Positions 36,763 through 50,649 are shown, counted from the stretch's first letter. The stretch: 64,000 nucleotides of DNA from Cymodocea nodosa (GCA_036874045.1 CM072336.1:2500001-2564000); one strand, 5' to 3'. A program made the numbers and translations. Notes: generated by a model from the sequence alone, not told the origin.

Positions 36763-39002
36763 AGGGGTATCATCATGAAAGATATTTTAAGGAATAATTT
36801 CATTTGAAATTACACTGTTTAAAGCTAACATAAGAGAAAATCTCTTATCATGCATATACATAAAATGCCTTCACGTACACTTGTAACGAGAGAGTAATTA
36901 CTTAATCTACGTGAAAAAAGAGCCGAAGTAGACAAAATTCTTGATTAGAAATAGTCAAAAAATTCACTAAAAATACAAATTACGTAGTTTAACGGATGAT
37001 TTAGTGGACGACGGGAATAAATCACATGGTAACGTCAAGAGAGAATTCGTTCTAACCTTTGTCGTTCGATTTAGATGTTCTTTTGACCATAACTTTTTGA
37101 AAAGCAACCACTCTCTCGTATTTTTCTTCCGATTTTCTTGACATCAAGTAACTTATACCATTTTTGAGAATCACCCATTAAATTTAGATTTTTTAAAAAT
37201 AAAAAAAAATCAAGAGTCGATATTATTTATCAAGCTCACCAGTTGGCAGTGATAGGTTGATGAGAGAATTCGGTATCTACTATTACTTTTAAAATATCCG
37301 AAAATCCCTATGTGTGCGTTCCCTACATAGGCATAAGAATTAAGATCATGATATGCTCATCAGTAGTGGGAATTTTCAAAAAAAAAAAAAAAACCAATAA
37401 TGGGAAAATATAATTCATTTTTATTTCACTGTGAGAGAAGAAATCGTACGTATATTTAAATCTAAAAAAGAACACTACACTTTAAAAGAGAAAAAAAAAA
37501 AATGATATTCTGTAAGGTTTTTTTTACAAGACTAGTGTTTATTATTAGTACTTTTGTTGAGCACATTCTATGTTGTGTTCTTTCCATTTCTCTCCTTTTG
37601 CGACGAGAAGATGTGAGAGGAACAAAAAAAAGACATGCACGAAAATATTCGAGGTTAAAGGCGCCCGAGAAAGGAAATCAGATAATCCAGGGCAAATGAA
37701 CAAGACTATTGCAGAGTATAACAGAGACGGACACAAGAGCTTGGAGTTAAGGACGACGGGTGAGATTAAGATGGGCATAGGGATTCGGATAAATTCTAAG
37801 CTTCTTCATAAAGGAAGGAAGGAAGGGAAGTGAAATAATCAAATTTCTTAGATCGATGCAGAAACATCATGAAAGAGAAGATTTATTTTTATTGGTATAA
37901 TCTCTTAGATATACCCTAAATTATGGCATTTTTAAGAAGTTAAAGAGAGGATTTGGGCCGTTCGTGTAACAAACGGGCGTGGGGGGACATTCACGTGACG
38001 TGAAAAGTGTTGGTCAAAAGGTTAAAGGTGCCGCCGGCTTCGAACATGAGACGGCAGTCAAGTAAGCCCGATGGGATATTGTTGATATTCTCCGGTCCAC
38101 AGCCAGATAGATTTCCATTTCTGGCGTAGATTACCTGGCATAAAATACAAAATCATAAACACCAAACAGTGACAAAAATCCATGGGCGGCTCCTCCCACA
38201 ACCCGCCCCTTCCTTCTCCGTCAGATGGAAAACCACACAACCGTGGAGTGGTGATGGCCATTGGCGCAATAATTGAGTAGGTCACCTAACCGATTCATCT
38301 GCTTACGACGCTTCTGTGTCTGTATATATGTATGTGCCTGCCAACGACATGTATACACAGTTGTTTTTAGATAATAGTAGTATTGCTAGTTTTAATTCCG
38401 AGGAACATACAAAACACCAAATAATGATTGATTTTTGTATCTACAAAATTGTAAACTTCAATAAAATTATAAATACAGCTTACCTTTGATGGCAGAAACA
38501 AGGAGTCGTTGCCGATGAGCGCTGCCAACAAAAGCCGGAGATCATCACCCCAACAGCGACCCCGATGAGCTGTTCCGCATCACCAGTACGTAACAACCAA
38601 CGAAGATCCCACGTCACAACAAAGAACGTCGATACACATTGCAGGTGAGCAGCAGCAAAAGACGAGGTGGTTCAATTCACATGCCCATCCATACATCGGA
38701 AACCAAGGATTCGCTTCACTGTCCCATTCGGAACCAAGCAAGAACTCACGGTGTTAATTGCAGATTTCCCTCCCAAGTAGATCATATCTTATTCCAACAT
38801 AAAAAGTAATTCATATATATTACAGACAGACCATATCTCAACCAGAAATCTTCGTCACTCTATACAATATTACCTCCCTCTCTTTATCAATCGACAATCG
38901 CTTCCAAATTTTTCTCTCCATGTGTATGCCATACAAATTACGGTACCATTTATAATGACGCTCTTCTTATAAGTCTTCGCCACCACCATGTGATGGATCT
39001 GA
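36763..39002. other. Intergenic; no gene seen
   Basis: AT-rich with several A-runs. The right end (about 38850-39002) should hold the 3' untranslated region of the minus-strand NAC gene. Open frames at 37500-37830 on both strands are low complexity and not supported. Confidence 0.4.
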
Positions 39003-40218
39003 TCAGTAGTTCCAGAGGCAGCAGTCCTCCGCCGTGGTCGATGGAAGACCGCCGGGTCCAAACCTCTGCCTCCCCATCTCGTGGCTGTTTGTGAACACCG
39101 ACGAGATCTCGGTGTTGACGTCACTCGTCAGCCCCGTCTCCTGCGACAGGCTCAGCATCTGCCTCTCCACCTTGCACCCGGGGCCGAGGCTGATGCCGGG
39201 GAAGTGGGAGCCGCTGAAGGCGAACTTGGATATGATGTCTAAGGCGGATGTATGGTCGTTGTTGTGAGCAGAAACGTGTTGGTTGCTGACGTACCCCTCC
39301 ATCACATTGGAGAAGCAGGACACGTGCGGTACCTCGCTCGCTGTCGCCGCTGCCGGCACTCCGGCGTACGTTGAGTCCAATAAAGGCGGCAATTGAGGTA
39401 GACCAACGTCGTCGCCAAACACCTTTTTCACGCAGGTGCTCTTCTTGAACACCCTGCAGATAACCCACTCGTTCTGCCCAACGACGAAAGAAACCCAAAT
39501 ATCCCACCCAATAAGAAAAACAGAGGAAGAAGTACGGAATCATTCGAAACAAAAAATACACACGCACAGAAGAGAGAGAGCACCTTTGCTGTCTTGTGGA
39601 GATTATGCAAGGTGGACAAGGATTTGCCTTCCATCCTGTATTCGTGCATGACCCAGTTGGTCTTCTCACCTTTGGGTGCTCTTCCTTTATAGAACACGAG
39701 CGTTTTCTTCATGCCAACGAGGAATTTCCCTCTGTGGATCTCCTTGTCCTTGCCTGTTGCCTTCCAGTACCCAGCCTCCGTGGCCCTGTTCGTCCGCAGG
39801 CCGGTCGGGTACTTCCTGTCTCGGACACAGAAGAAGTACCACTCGTTCTCTCCCATCTTCGCCCTCCCTGCAAACAAAATATGATAAGAATTTAAATCTC
39901 CAAGGCTCGCACTTGTTGAGAGGGGAAAATAATAAACAGGGGAAGGCGAAGGTAAGTGGAAGACTACTAACATGGCAAATCCCAAGGCTCGCACTTGTTG
40001 AGATCGACGTCGCCGATGGCCCTGCAGACGAATCCTCCATCGAGCACCTTCTTCGTAAGATAGTGGGTGACGAGTTCCTCGTCGGTGGGGTGGAACCGGA
40101 ATCCGGGCGGCAGCTCCAAGTCTTCGTCCTTGGTTCCTCCTCCATTCTGGTCTGCAACGAAGCCGCGACCACCACCGCCTTGCTGCTGCTGCTGCTGCTG
40201 TTGTTGTTGTTGTTCCAT
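39003..40218 (-). CDS. NAC transcription factor, ORE1/NAC100 type, miR164-regulated
   Basis: Exons 39972-40218, 39584-39867 and 39003-39473 close in phase (333 residues). The start is the ATG at 40218; upstream codons in frame begin with GTG, not ATG. The N-terminus has an 11-residue polyglutamine run, then the NAC domain: [33 protein letters not shown] (codon split by intron 1), [52 protein letters not shown] and [12 protein letters not shown]. The C-terminal part has HVSCFSN, which encodes the miR164 site, and ends in CCLWNY, similar to the DC.WNY end of this clade. ORE1/NAC100 factors regulate leaf senescence and cell death or petal growth and are cleaved by miR164. ORE1 against NAC100 cannot be decided here. 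Confidence 0.92.
39308..39328 (-). promoter_or_regulatory. miR164 target site in NAC exon 3
   Basis: The plus strand here reads almost exactly as mature miR164. Relative to the miR164a sequence I know, there is one G:U wobble (miRNA position 13) and one mismatch at position 21, with perfect pairing across the cleavage centre (positions 10-11). The site encodes HVSCFS in the NAC C-terminal region, the position used by CUC1/2, ORE1 and NAC100 transcripts. Confidence 0.88.
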
Positions 40219-43200
40219 GAACCGATGAACTTCCTTCCCAACTCGCCTGCTGTCTCCTCTTACCACGGGAGGAGGAGGAGGAGGAGGAGCGGAGATAGAC
40301 GGACGCGAGGCAAGGAGAAAGAGAGCAAGGAAGGATCACTCGCTATGTGCTTGCTGTGCACAACCTGATGGCACGGCCTTCGGTTCGGACGGCAAATAGT
40401 TGGTTATGATACAACCAAAGGAAATAGAATATATTTAACAACGGGGTTGGGGACACGGTAGATATGGTAATCAAAGGCAAGTAGGCAAAACAGTAGGGAA
40501 GGAAGGAAGGACTTAGTCGAGGCTTGGCCCCAGCGACAAAAAAGAAGAGCACTCCTCCCGTCGGAAGGTAGGCGTTACGTTTCCCGGGCGCGGTCCGTGA
40601 GGGAGGAGGGTCTGATCGACATGTGGGCGTGGGTGGGGGATGTGTGGAAGGGCTTGGGAGGTCCGTGGTTGAAGAGGGACAAACAAAGGTGACGTGAATA
40701 GATGCCGGTACAGAACATTTATTCTTTCCTTCAATTAATATAAATGAACAGAATGACCATGATTATCGAAAATTAAAAAAAGGAGAATGGTGACATATAG
40801 ATAGAGCCGCTCCTGCAGCGCTTGTGCCGGTTGTAGATGGGAAAAAACGTGATTATGTTGTCATCATTAGTTTGGCTACCAGAAAGTGATGTATGTCCAC
40901 CGGAATATCTTGCGCCGGAAGTGGGAATAAGGATTTGTAACAGTGGATATCTTCTTCACCCGTTTGGTTATTTATTTTAAATTATATGCTTGTATTTCAA
41001 CATGCTATACTCGTCTTGAAATACAATCTTCTAAGTCTTGCTTCTATTTCTAAGTTGTGCTTATAAACAATGATAATTATTATTTTAGAAAAAAAAACAC
41101 ACACACACACACACGGGCAAGAGAAAGTGTTAATTAAGATAGTCTCACATTAGAATATTTGCAAGCAAACACCTGCGTATTTATGCGCTAATAGGCGTCT
41201 TCAGTGCTCATAGATAATTGGTTTTAAATTAGATGTTTATATATATTTCGATGATTTCTTGGACTTCGAATGATATTTCTCAATTTTTATTTTGAAATTG
41301 ATGACAAAATATAGATTAGTTTGAACAAGAAAACAACTCATCTGCTTAAAAATTGATTAATGATATTTTTATTTTTGAACAACATGTAGAACACGTACGT
41401 AATTATTTGTTGATTTAAAACTACGTGTTCTTCGTCCAGTACGTCGGGAAAATCTTAAGACTTAAGCCACGTAATTATTTTTTTATTTAACTAATCTCGA
41501 TAATTGAATCCGCAGAACACCACCACCGCCACCATTGTTATCAGGCGACGGCGATCGGCGCAGTCCCCCGTGCCCGGCGGCTTGCTACCGTCACGGGATC
41601 GTGCCCGCGTGGGCCACTTCCGTCAGCATACGCGGGTGTTGATACCGGTTGTTTTTCTCTGCGTAAAAAAAATATTAAAAAAAAAACTGGTTGTTTTCCC
41701 GTTGCCACAACGGTCCCCCAATTAAATCTTGACACGTATTTATTCTATTGAATAAAGGAATATTAATTTGAAAAAAAGGACTTTTAATTTAAGGAAACGT
41801 CCACTGTTTCCGACATCAGTTTTTTCGATCTCTTTTATAATGCATGTCTAAATAAAAATGTTAAGAATTTTTATTTCACGTTCTTAAAAAAGTTATCATA
41901 TTACTAGCATGTTATACGTTATTAAAAATCTTTTTACGACATTAGCGCGAGTAAAATGCTAATTTTGTACTTAAAAGTAACTCGCATTAATTGAAGTTCA
42001 AATATGTCAGATAATACACACAAAAAATTACAATAAATGATTTAGAAACTAGATTATTTGAACTTGTAATTACCAGAAAGTCTATTTCTCTTCAAATCGT
42101 ATCTTATATATTTTGACAAACTAACATGTGTCAATATATGTGACATATTATAGTGGAATAATTTAAATTCCATTTCGTTGAACGTAACGAACATATGATA
42201 TAATGTAGCTGAATTAAATTATATTTTCTAATTATATTTTAATATTTGATTTCTTTATCACGAGACGTTTTGAAATTTTATCGTGAGAAGTTAAATTCGT
42301 TGGGACACCACTTAATTTACTAAACACGTGCTTAAAGGATTGTTCATATAAATTTATATTTTAACAACTAAATAATATAATTTAATCACGTAATGCAATT
42401 TAATTTTGATGTAGCAAATGAGACAAAATTATGATGTCCCGAAGGAGACCTAAATGGAAAATTATATAAAAAATGTAAAACAACAATCTAGATGTATAAA
42501 ATTACGTTCTTATGAACGTAGTTTATATTTGTGAACAAAACAATCAAAAATCATAAGGAGGTGTTTGTAAATGTCATAAAGTTCAAAAATAAATGAAATT
42601 AAAAGTTCAGATTCCTGTGAATTAGAAAGTTCAAATTCTTGAGAAATGAATGATTGTTTGTGCACGTCTCAAAAAGTTAAGAAATTTAAGATTTCCAAAG
42701 GAGGTTTATACCAGATGGAATATTTAGAATTGAAATATACTTTTTTAATCAAAAAATTCTAATAATTAATTTTAATTTACTCTATTTCTTCACATCATAA
42801 TACTTATATTTTAAGAAAAAATATCAAAAACAAAATTATTTATTTATTAATAATATCATAAACAGATTGAACAAAAGTTGTATTGTGTATTAACTATTTG
42901 AACATAATATATCACAATCAATTAATTTTCAAAATTGTTAATTAACATAAATAAAATTCACAACATAAATATATTATTTGCTTGGACTAGACTGATTCGT
43001 GGGTCGATTCGGATCGAGCCTAGGCTAATCCGTGGGCCGATTCGGATAGTTAACTTCTTATATTATATGGAGAATGAGAAGAATGACGTATAAGTTATGA
43101 TAGTTAACCTTCTTATTTAAGTTTGTTTTTAACATAAAATTGATTAGGCAATATCTTACTTTAAGTTTCGGTGGTGTTTAAGACCTAATTAAGGAAGTAA

Positions 43201-43811
43201 ATTAGCTAATTTACCATCCTTTTTAAATTTCATAACTACCGAATAAGCAATCTTTTAAGACTACAGTATCACCGATGAATATTATATGGTTGCATGCATA
43301 TATATATGCATCGTAAGATGCATGCATCAATAGAAGCATTTTTAATTCTGTGAGAGTAGCGAATGTTTTGTACTGCTCTTCCACCGTCATAGGTAGAGAC
43401 AAAATCTCCGATAAAAAAATTGATTGGTCGTTTTCTTCATCATGCATGCAATGAAGATATAAAATAGTCGTTTGTTCCTTTCATTTGTTTGAATTACAAT
43501 TTTTTTTTTTACTTCAAAAAATTATATACCTTTTAATGGTTAGAATTTTATTTATCCATTTTTTAATTTTGAAAAAAAATTGATACTTTAACCGAATTCT
43601 AAATTATGCTTTTATTTTTCAAAAAGAATTTGTCGGCCCTATAGGCAGATAGGGGAAGGAGCTTAACTACTAATTCTCTCAACTGTGTAGATCACGTTAG
43701 TTCTTGTTATTTCAATGGACTTATATTTTAGTTTTATGTATCGTTGACTCTTTAAACTTTTATGTGTTTGTAGTAAGAGAGTGTTTGTACACTTATAAAA
43801 TAATAGAAAAG

Positions 43812-43837
43812 AAATGATAGAAAATTTTCTATCATTT
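43812..43837. repeat. Perfect 26-bp palindrome
   Basis: AAATGATAGAAAA is followed directly by its reverse complement with no spacer, centred between 43824 and 43825. It lies in a very AT-rich block and could be a transposon relic or cruciform-prone site. Confidence 0.85.
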
Positions 43838-46344
43838 TTTAGTTATTGTACATCAAATAAGTTACTAAAGGATTTCTCCATTTTTCTTCAATATATAAGA
43901 AAAATTTTCTTTTATTCTATGACTTTCTGATCTTTGAAATTAATAGAAAATGAAAGAATAGAAAAGATAAATTATCATAAAATATATTAACAACATATAA
44001 TTTTCATATAGAAATTATTTATATTTTTAGTGGATGAGAATTGATATCATGAGAAATATGTAAAATAATAAAAATGTATGAAATGTATTTTATGTTGTAA
44101 CTATTGTCATAAATGACTTTATCTTATATTATCTATGATAAATTTTGTTATTCTCTATTTTATAGATAAATATAAAAAAATATTTAATTTATCAATTTCA
44201 ACATTTTTTATTTTATAAAAAAAATATTATTTTATATTATATTATTTTTAATTATTTTCTATCTTGTACATAAATATTTTAATTTTTTTATCAATTTTTA
44301 TTATTTTCATTTTAATTATTTTTTATGATATTTCGTCTTTTTTTTTTCACAATTTTCCAAGTGTATAAACATCTTTAGTTGTGAGTCTATAATTTTGGTT
44401 TTTATTTAAATAAATCATTATCTTTATCTTGAAACAAATTTAAAATTGTGTCAGCCCCATTTTCCCTGCATTTATTGTTTTTTTTGGCAGATACCTTGCA
44501 AATTCGGCGTCTCGTATCATTTTAATACATGCGGACGTGTACAAGCCTCGAAACGATTGATTTAACAATTACTTAATAAGCGAGTCCGGTCAATCAGTTA
44601 TTTATTTACTCAAATCCCCAAAATCTAAAATTTTAGCCTAAATTTGCCGGTGCCGCTACCGGGAAAATAAAAATGCCCTGTAGTCGGAGAAATATGGTGC
44701 GATAAAAATATAACGGATTGCATAAAAAATTTTCTGAAAAATGTACTTGTAGTTCAAAAATAATGAATTTGAATTTCTCAATAGCTTTTGCACTCCCTAC
44801 GACTTGAGATATCATATCTCGAAGTTCAAACAAAGTTTGTCTCACATGCCACAATTTCATCTTGATATATTTAATCCAGCGAACGAATATTTTATCGATC
44901 GAACTATAATAATGTGGAACTTCTTCAATGACCTCATTCATAAATTGTAATAAACTGGCCAATGAGCACTACATTATAGAAATTTGTGGTACCTATTTAT
45001 TTAATTATCATCAGAGGCTTTTATCTATTCCAAGGATTGGGATGATGTTTTGATATGTTTGAAAAATATGAAGTTGAATAATAAATTAAGAGATGAGTAC
45101 ATATCAAGTTGCGCCTTATATAGAAATGATGAACTGGTTTGTATATAATAAAACCAATTTTTTAACTTTTCATTTTTAACCGATTTATCGAAAGGTCAAG
45201 CCGATTCGTCGACGGGCCTGGTTAGCCTGACTGGGCCTATGGTCTAGCGCAAAAGTTTTAAGGTCAGGCCCTCCTGGCCCAGCTTTACGCTCGTAGACAG
45301 TTGATTTGACATTAGTTGTTAATATTTTATTATGATATCAGATCATTTTAATTCCACGCATCCACGTAGCTAGGGAAGGTTGCAGATCTAAAAAGGTCAA
45401 TTAAAAGATCCAAAAAGAACCACAAATGAGATGGAATGAAGATATATATAAATCTAGTGCAAGTTTTTATTTCTCTTGTTGGAATATGATATCGATATTC
45501 TTCAAGATTTTTAATGCTGTTATTTTTTGATAAGAATATTATGCCAACGTAGCTAACGAAGTTTGTTTAATTTGAAATCAGCATGTCTCCTTTATTCCTC
45601 CTTCGGACATGGCAAATGATCGATCGTGTGATTGCTTAATTATTGTTTAGTGAATCTTCTAGAAGATGGGCAGACGAGGTTAAGGCAAGCATTGCTCTTC
45701 TAGTTTTCTTCTTCTTTCCCTTTTTGTTTGCTGGGCACCCCTTCTTGAGAGAAGTGTTCTTCTGCTTGCTTCCTTTGTTCTGTTAAACTTATAAACTCTT
45801 TTAATTGTATTTTATACCTCAGTTGTGGGTTCACAGCTGACGATATTATTTTAATTTTATCGTGAATACGTACGCATTTAACTATTACACAAATAGTAGT
45901 TGTGTATGCAAGAATGATTAATGCATATATAACTTCGGTTGGGAGGGATAATACGGACACGCGTGGGAATGGACGGATACGTCTCTTAAACGTCGAAATG
46001 TCCGTTCTCCCGAGGACAACAATTCGATCGGGTTACGTGGGCTGTCCCTCCCAAGCAACCATTCATTGGACATAACCGTTTATTATTACTTTTTATATAT
46101 ATATTTTTTTATACGCGTATGCCAAACCTCGACGTTAAAAAATTACGTACACACACACATATATTCTCTCTCTGTATATAATATGCGTGAACTCCTTTTG
46201 CCTTATGATTCGGTATCGTCGGCATTCGTAACCAACACATTTGTGTGATCGCTACGATTCATTTCCGTGGTTGATTCCTTCACAAGCATGTTCGTGAGCG
46301 CTTATTGTTTACGTGCGTACGCATGCACTTGTCAACCGCATATT

Positions 46345-46364
46345 TCTCTCTCTCTCTCTCTCTC
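46345..46364. repeat. (TC)n microsatellite
   Basis: About ten TC units, followed by an interrupted pyrimidine tract to about 46375. Confidence 0.85.
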
Positions 46365-48062
46365 GCTCTCTCCCCACGCGCACACATCTGCATGCGCACC
46401 GCGTTATTAGTCTAAAACCAAGCTTCCGTTTGGAAGCATTTATTAATAAACATTTTCCAAGAGGATCGATCTAAGTTTTTTTTCCTTCAATATAGTTGGT
46501 AAAGTCTTCTTCATATGATTTTGAATTTAGGACTTCTCCGTTTATGATACGCACATAATTAAGAGAACATTATATGTATTCGGCTTAACTAATCACGCAT
46601 CAAGATTAAAAAACCTTGGTATCTGAAAATTTATATGATACACTTAAAAGTATCAAAGACGTTTCCCGATGTTTTCAGTGAATTTTAGTAAACGTAAGCA
46701 AAAATCACTGTCGTCATAAAAAATTAAACCTCGTGTATTCGTCATTAACTAGTCACTTCAATTTTCAAGAACAAACTTGTTTTAACCGGGGCTTTCGCTC
46801 CCTCCACCTGAACCAAGCTCATCAGATGCGGTCGCTACTCATCTTTTGGAAGCGAATGTGACGTGCGCGGTTGGTGCCACGTAATCAAACTCAAAGGAGG
46901 GAAGGTTGCAACGACCCACGCACAAGTTGGTGGCAACTCAACCACTTCGATGTGACGTGGCGTGCATGCGAAATACGAGTAAATTTCATGCATCCTCGCC
47001 TACCTTCCACGTTTGATCAGTTCATATCGACCGTTTTTCAAACAATCGACATTTACTGAATGTTTCGTAAAATGTTGTCCTGTGCATCGAAGATCGCCCT
47101 CACGTTTTATTGTATTTACACAAAATTCACTAAATAACCAAAAATATTACTCGCTGCTTTCTGTAAAGTTATATCCTTTACTCATTCTAAAAGAAGCCTT
47201 AATATGGTGAAATTTTTTTCGTAGGGCCGAAGCTCGAATTAATGATTAAATAATGTGTTTTTATAAAAATAAACAAATTAAAAGATTTTTTTTTTTTTTT
47301 TATCTCTCAAATTTTCTATTTACTGGTCATGCACTTCTCTTCTCTGAAGTTTACAAAATAAATAAATAAAAGTGGGTCGACAGAATCCGGACTCCACCCG
47401 ACCGAACGAAGGTATATATACTGGGCTAGGCCCATCCTCACAGAAATTTTTTAACCCAGCTCTTCTCAAAGGCAGGCTGGGCCGGCCCAGCAAGCGACGC
47501 ACTGACCCCTGCTTACTGTTCATAGGAATTCCTACCGGACCTTTATTGGAAATTAGCATTGTTTCTGGTTACCAGAATTATTATAATCGATTTAGGTAGT
47601 CAAATATTTCAAGCACATGAAACCTTAAATATTTTTCTTGAGATAGATCCATACAACGTACTTCTCTGTGGCCGAGTTTGTGTGCCAGTGGTCCGCATAT
47701 GAAGACTATCTAATTGGGACTAATTTTCTATTTATGTCGTCGTCGTCGATAGTTTGCCCTACTTTTCTGCTTCCCTCCGGCGACTCCTAACACATGGGGT
47801 GCAAGAAACCACTTAAACTACTCTGCTCTGCTAGCAGCTGGTTAGGTTTGCAACACCCACAAGCACACCTCTCCTATGCACGACTTCTTCGATCTATTTG
47901 GTTAGTTCTGGAATGCCAAACATGTGAACACCAGAAATACGCCCAGGTTGCCGAAATGAACCACCAGTCCTGCAAGGCTTCGTTTATATGTCACAAACAA
48001 ATGCCTCCGAATCACATTTTACTCGTCACCTGCCTTTACTTGCTTGCCCTTGGGATCGACCG

Positions 48063-50303
48063 ATGGAGCAAAATGTTCACTTGCAGACGACGTCGTCGTC
48101 CACGAGGTTCAATTTGGGCCTCGCTTCGGCCATCGCGTTCCTGTCGTGGGTTGTGATCCACAGATGGCTGCAGAGGGGCAGGAAAGGCCCGGGAACGTGG
48201 CCTTTCGTCGGAGCAGCCGTCGAACTGCTCTGGAACTACCATCGGATGCACGACTGGCTCGTCGGATATCTCGCCAGGTGGAGAACTTTTACGGTCCCCA
48301 TGCCTTCCACGACGTACGCTTATACGGCAGATCCCGCCAACGTCGAGTACATTCTCAAGACGAATTTCAACAACTACCCCAAGGTACGTTTGTTGTCACT
48401 TGGGGATTCTAGAAACTTCAGACGAAGTGTCATCAAATTATTAATAAGTATAAAGTTCCATCGATGATATATGATGAATTGCTCAACTAGTTATTATAAT
48501 TGACGTGATGGTATTCTCATTTTTTCCACAGGGAGAGGAGTATCATACCTACATGGAGGTGTTGCTTGGAGAAGGCATATTCAATGCTGATGGAGAGACG
48601 TGGAGGAAGCAGAGAAAGGTTGCGAGTTTTGAGTTTGCCTCCAAGAACTTGAGGGACTTGAGTACCACCGTGTTCAGAGAATATGGGGTCAAGCTGTCGT
48701 CTATACTTTCCCAAGCATCCCTGCAAAACAAGCAAGTGGAGATGCAGGTATGCTTGAATCGTGACAATCTGAGTTCTGTGTGTGTGTGTGTGTGTGTCAT
48801 CATAATCAAATACGAATCTTGGGATGAATGCGGTGAGCAGGATCTGTTCATGAGGATGACACTAGATTCCATATGTAAGGTGGGGTTTGGTGTGGAGATT
48901 GGAACGCTATCCCCTGAACTGCCAGAGAATTCCTTTGCCAAGGCCTTCGACACCGCCAACACCGTCGTCACCTTCCGTTTCGTCGACCCATTCTGGAAAA
49001 TGAAGAGATTTCTGAACGTGGGCTCAGAAGCACTCCTCAAGAGGAGCATTCAAATTGTCGATTGTTTCACATATGAGATGATCGGGAAAAGGAAGGCCGA
49101 GATCGAGAAGATCCGATCCAGTGGGCACAAGGATAAGGTGATACATAAATTTTTCGCTCCTCGTTTAAATTGTCTGATGAATTCATGCTTTTTAGCTTCC
49201 CATCTTGATATGAGCAACGCATTTAACAAGTGGCATGCCATAATGAATTCTACTCGAAAAATGTTTGAAACAAGAAGAACAGAATTGCAATCTTCTCAGC
49301 AAGAATTTTCGTGTATATCATCAACCAATGCAAGATCATTCTTTGAAAAAAAGATGCACCTATAATGAAGCAGATGAAGCACGACATACTGTCACGGTTC
49401 ATCGAACTTAGCGAGGACCCAGAAAGCAATCTGAGCGAGAAAAACCTTAGAGACGTTGTCCTTAACTTCGTGATCGCCGGACGCGACACATCTGCCACGA
49501 CACTTTCATGGTTTATCTACATGTTGACAGTACACCCTGAGGTTGGGGAGAAGCTCTGTATCGAACTCAAACGATTCGAGGAAGAACGAGCCAATGAGAA
49601 AGGCATCGCTCTGGCTCCCTTTCACATCAATGGCACCAACTCCTTCCAACAGAGGATCTCACAGTTTGCAGGATTGTTAAACTACGATTCACTGGGAAAG
49701 CTCTCCTACCTGCATGCCACCATCACAGAGACGCTGCGTCTTTACCCAGCCGTTCCTCAGGTAATTTTAAACAATTGCCGGTAATGTTTGAGGTTATGCC
49801 AATAAGAGGAAAATGATGGTAGTCGACGTCGCAGGACCCGAAAGGAGCACTTCAGGACGACATCTTACCTGATGGAACGGCTGTGAAGGGAGGTTGGCTG
49901 GTTACGTATGTTCCCTATTCCATGGGAAGGATGGAATACAACTGGGGCCATGATGCCAATTGCTTCAACCCTGATAGATGGTTCAAGGATGGCAACTTCC
50001 AAGCAGCCTCCCCCTTCAAGTTCACAGCTTTCCAAGTACAGAAGAATTCATAAGATTCATCAAGTTTGCACGCACACTCTGATCTAAACAGTAATTTGGA
50101 TTTGATTGTGTTTCATGTTGCAGGCTGGACCACGCATATGTTTGGGGAAGGACTCCGCTTACCTTCAGATGAAGATGACACTGGCCATTCTCTGCAGGTT
50201 CTACACCTACAAGCTCGTGCCTGGGAACCTTATCAAGTACAGAATGATGACCATTCTCTCCATGGCTAATGGATTGAAAGTAACTGTTTCGAGACGTTCA
50301 TGA
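48063..50303 (+). CDS. Cytochrome P450, CYP704B-like fatty-acid omega-hydroxylase
   Basis: Six exons (48063-48383, 48532-48747, 48841-49137, 49374-49760, 49835-50035, 50124-50303), all phase 0, give 533 residues. There is an N-terminal membrane anchor (LASAIAFLSWVVI) then the KGPGTWPFVGA hinge; the I-helix is AGRDTSATTLSW, the K-helix ExxR is ETLRLYP, and the haem loop is FQAGPRICLGKD with its Cys ligand. DLFMRMTLDSICKVGFGVEIGTL and VPYSMGRMEYNWG are close to CYP704B1/B2, ER enzymes that omega-hydroxylate long-chain fatty acids for sporopollenin and anther cutin. A TG microsatellite lies in intron 2 (about 48777-48798). The start at 48063 is chosen because earlier in-frame codons (from 47988) lack family similarity. 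CYP704B against CYP704C is likely but not certain. Confidence 0.9.
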
Positions 50304-50649
50304 GCATAGACATTTTTTTCTTTACCTTTCCTAGTCGTCTGTTGTAAGGCTAATTGAGTTCCCTTTGCTACTACTCAGATATCTTGCAGCACTAGTGTTC
50401 TGTTATTGTATAATAAACTGTTGCGTTATATGTTTACTTGTCCTCAAATGCCGCTGGAGGGGTGGGTGAGCTTGATTATACACTGCAGAGTGAAATCTTT
50501 TGGAGGCTTGTATACTTGAAACAAATGAAATTAATGTAAACAAAAACAATTTTCGTTTGATGGAAATGAGTACTTAAAAATAAGATGCTTGTGTTTATTT
50601 TTCATTGGAAAACAAATTCCTTCAGTTTCAATCGCAAGCATAAGTATAA

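Larger units (their letters stand above)
40219..47980. other. Long AT-rich intergenic stretch; no gene called
   Basis: Nearly 8 kb without a supportable gene. It includes the presumed promoter of the minus-strand NAC (40219-40740), an AC run at about 41096-41114, a very AT-rich block at 41750-44400, and GGGCC/TTCGG-rich patches at about 42990-43040 and 45190-45290 that resemble transposon termini. A 109-codon minus-strand frame at 44633-44962 has no recognised domain. The right end (47350-47980) is the presumed CYP704B promoter. Confidence 0.4.

Noticed and set aside
39428..40339. A 303-codon minus-strand open frame covering the NAC exon 1-2 region
   Set aside because: It runs through the NAC introns; only its middle part is NAC exon 2. 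The phase-consistent three-exon model explains the conserved domains fully.
44633..44962. 109-codon minus-strand frame
   Set aside because: No recognised domain, no splice context or start signal, and the region is surrounded by AT-rich DNA with transposon-like patches.
46488..46545. Possible second SINE head (TAGTTGGTAAAGTC)
   Set aside because: Box-A-like only; no supportable box B or boundaries.
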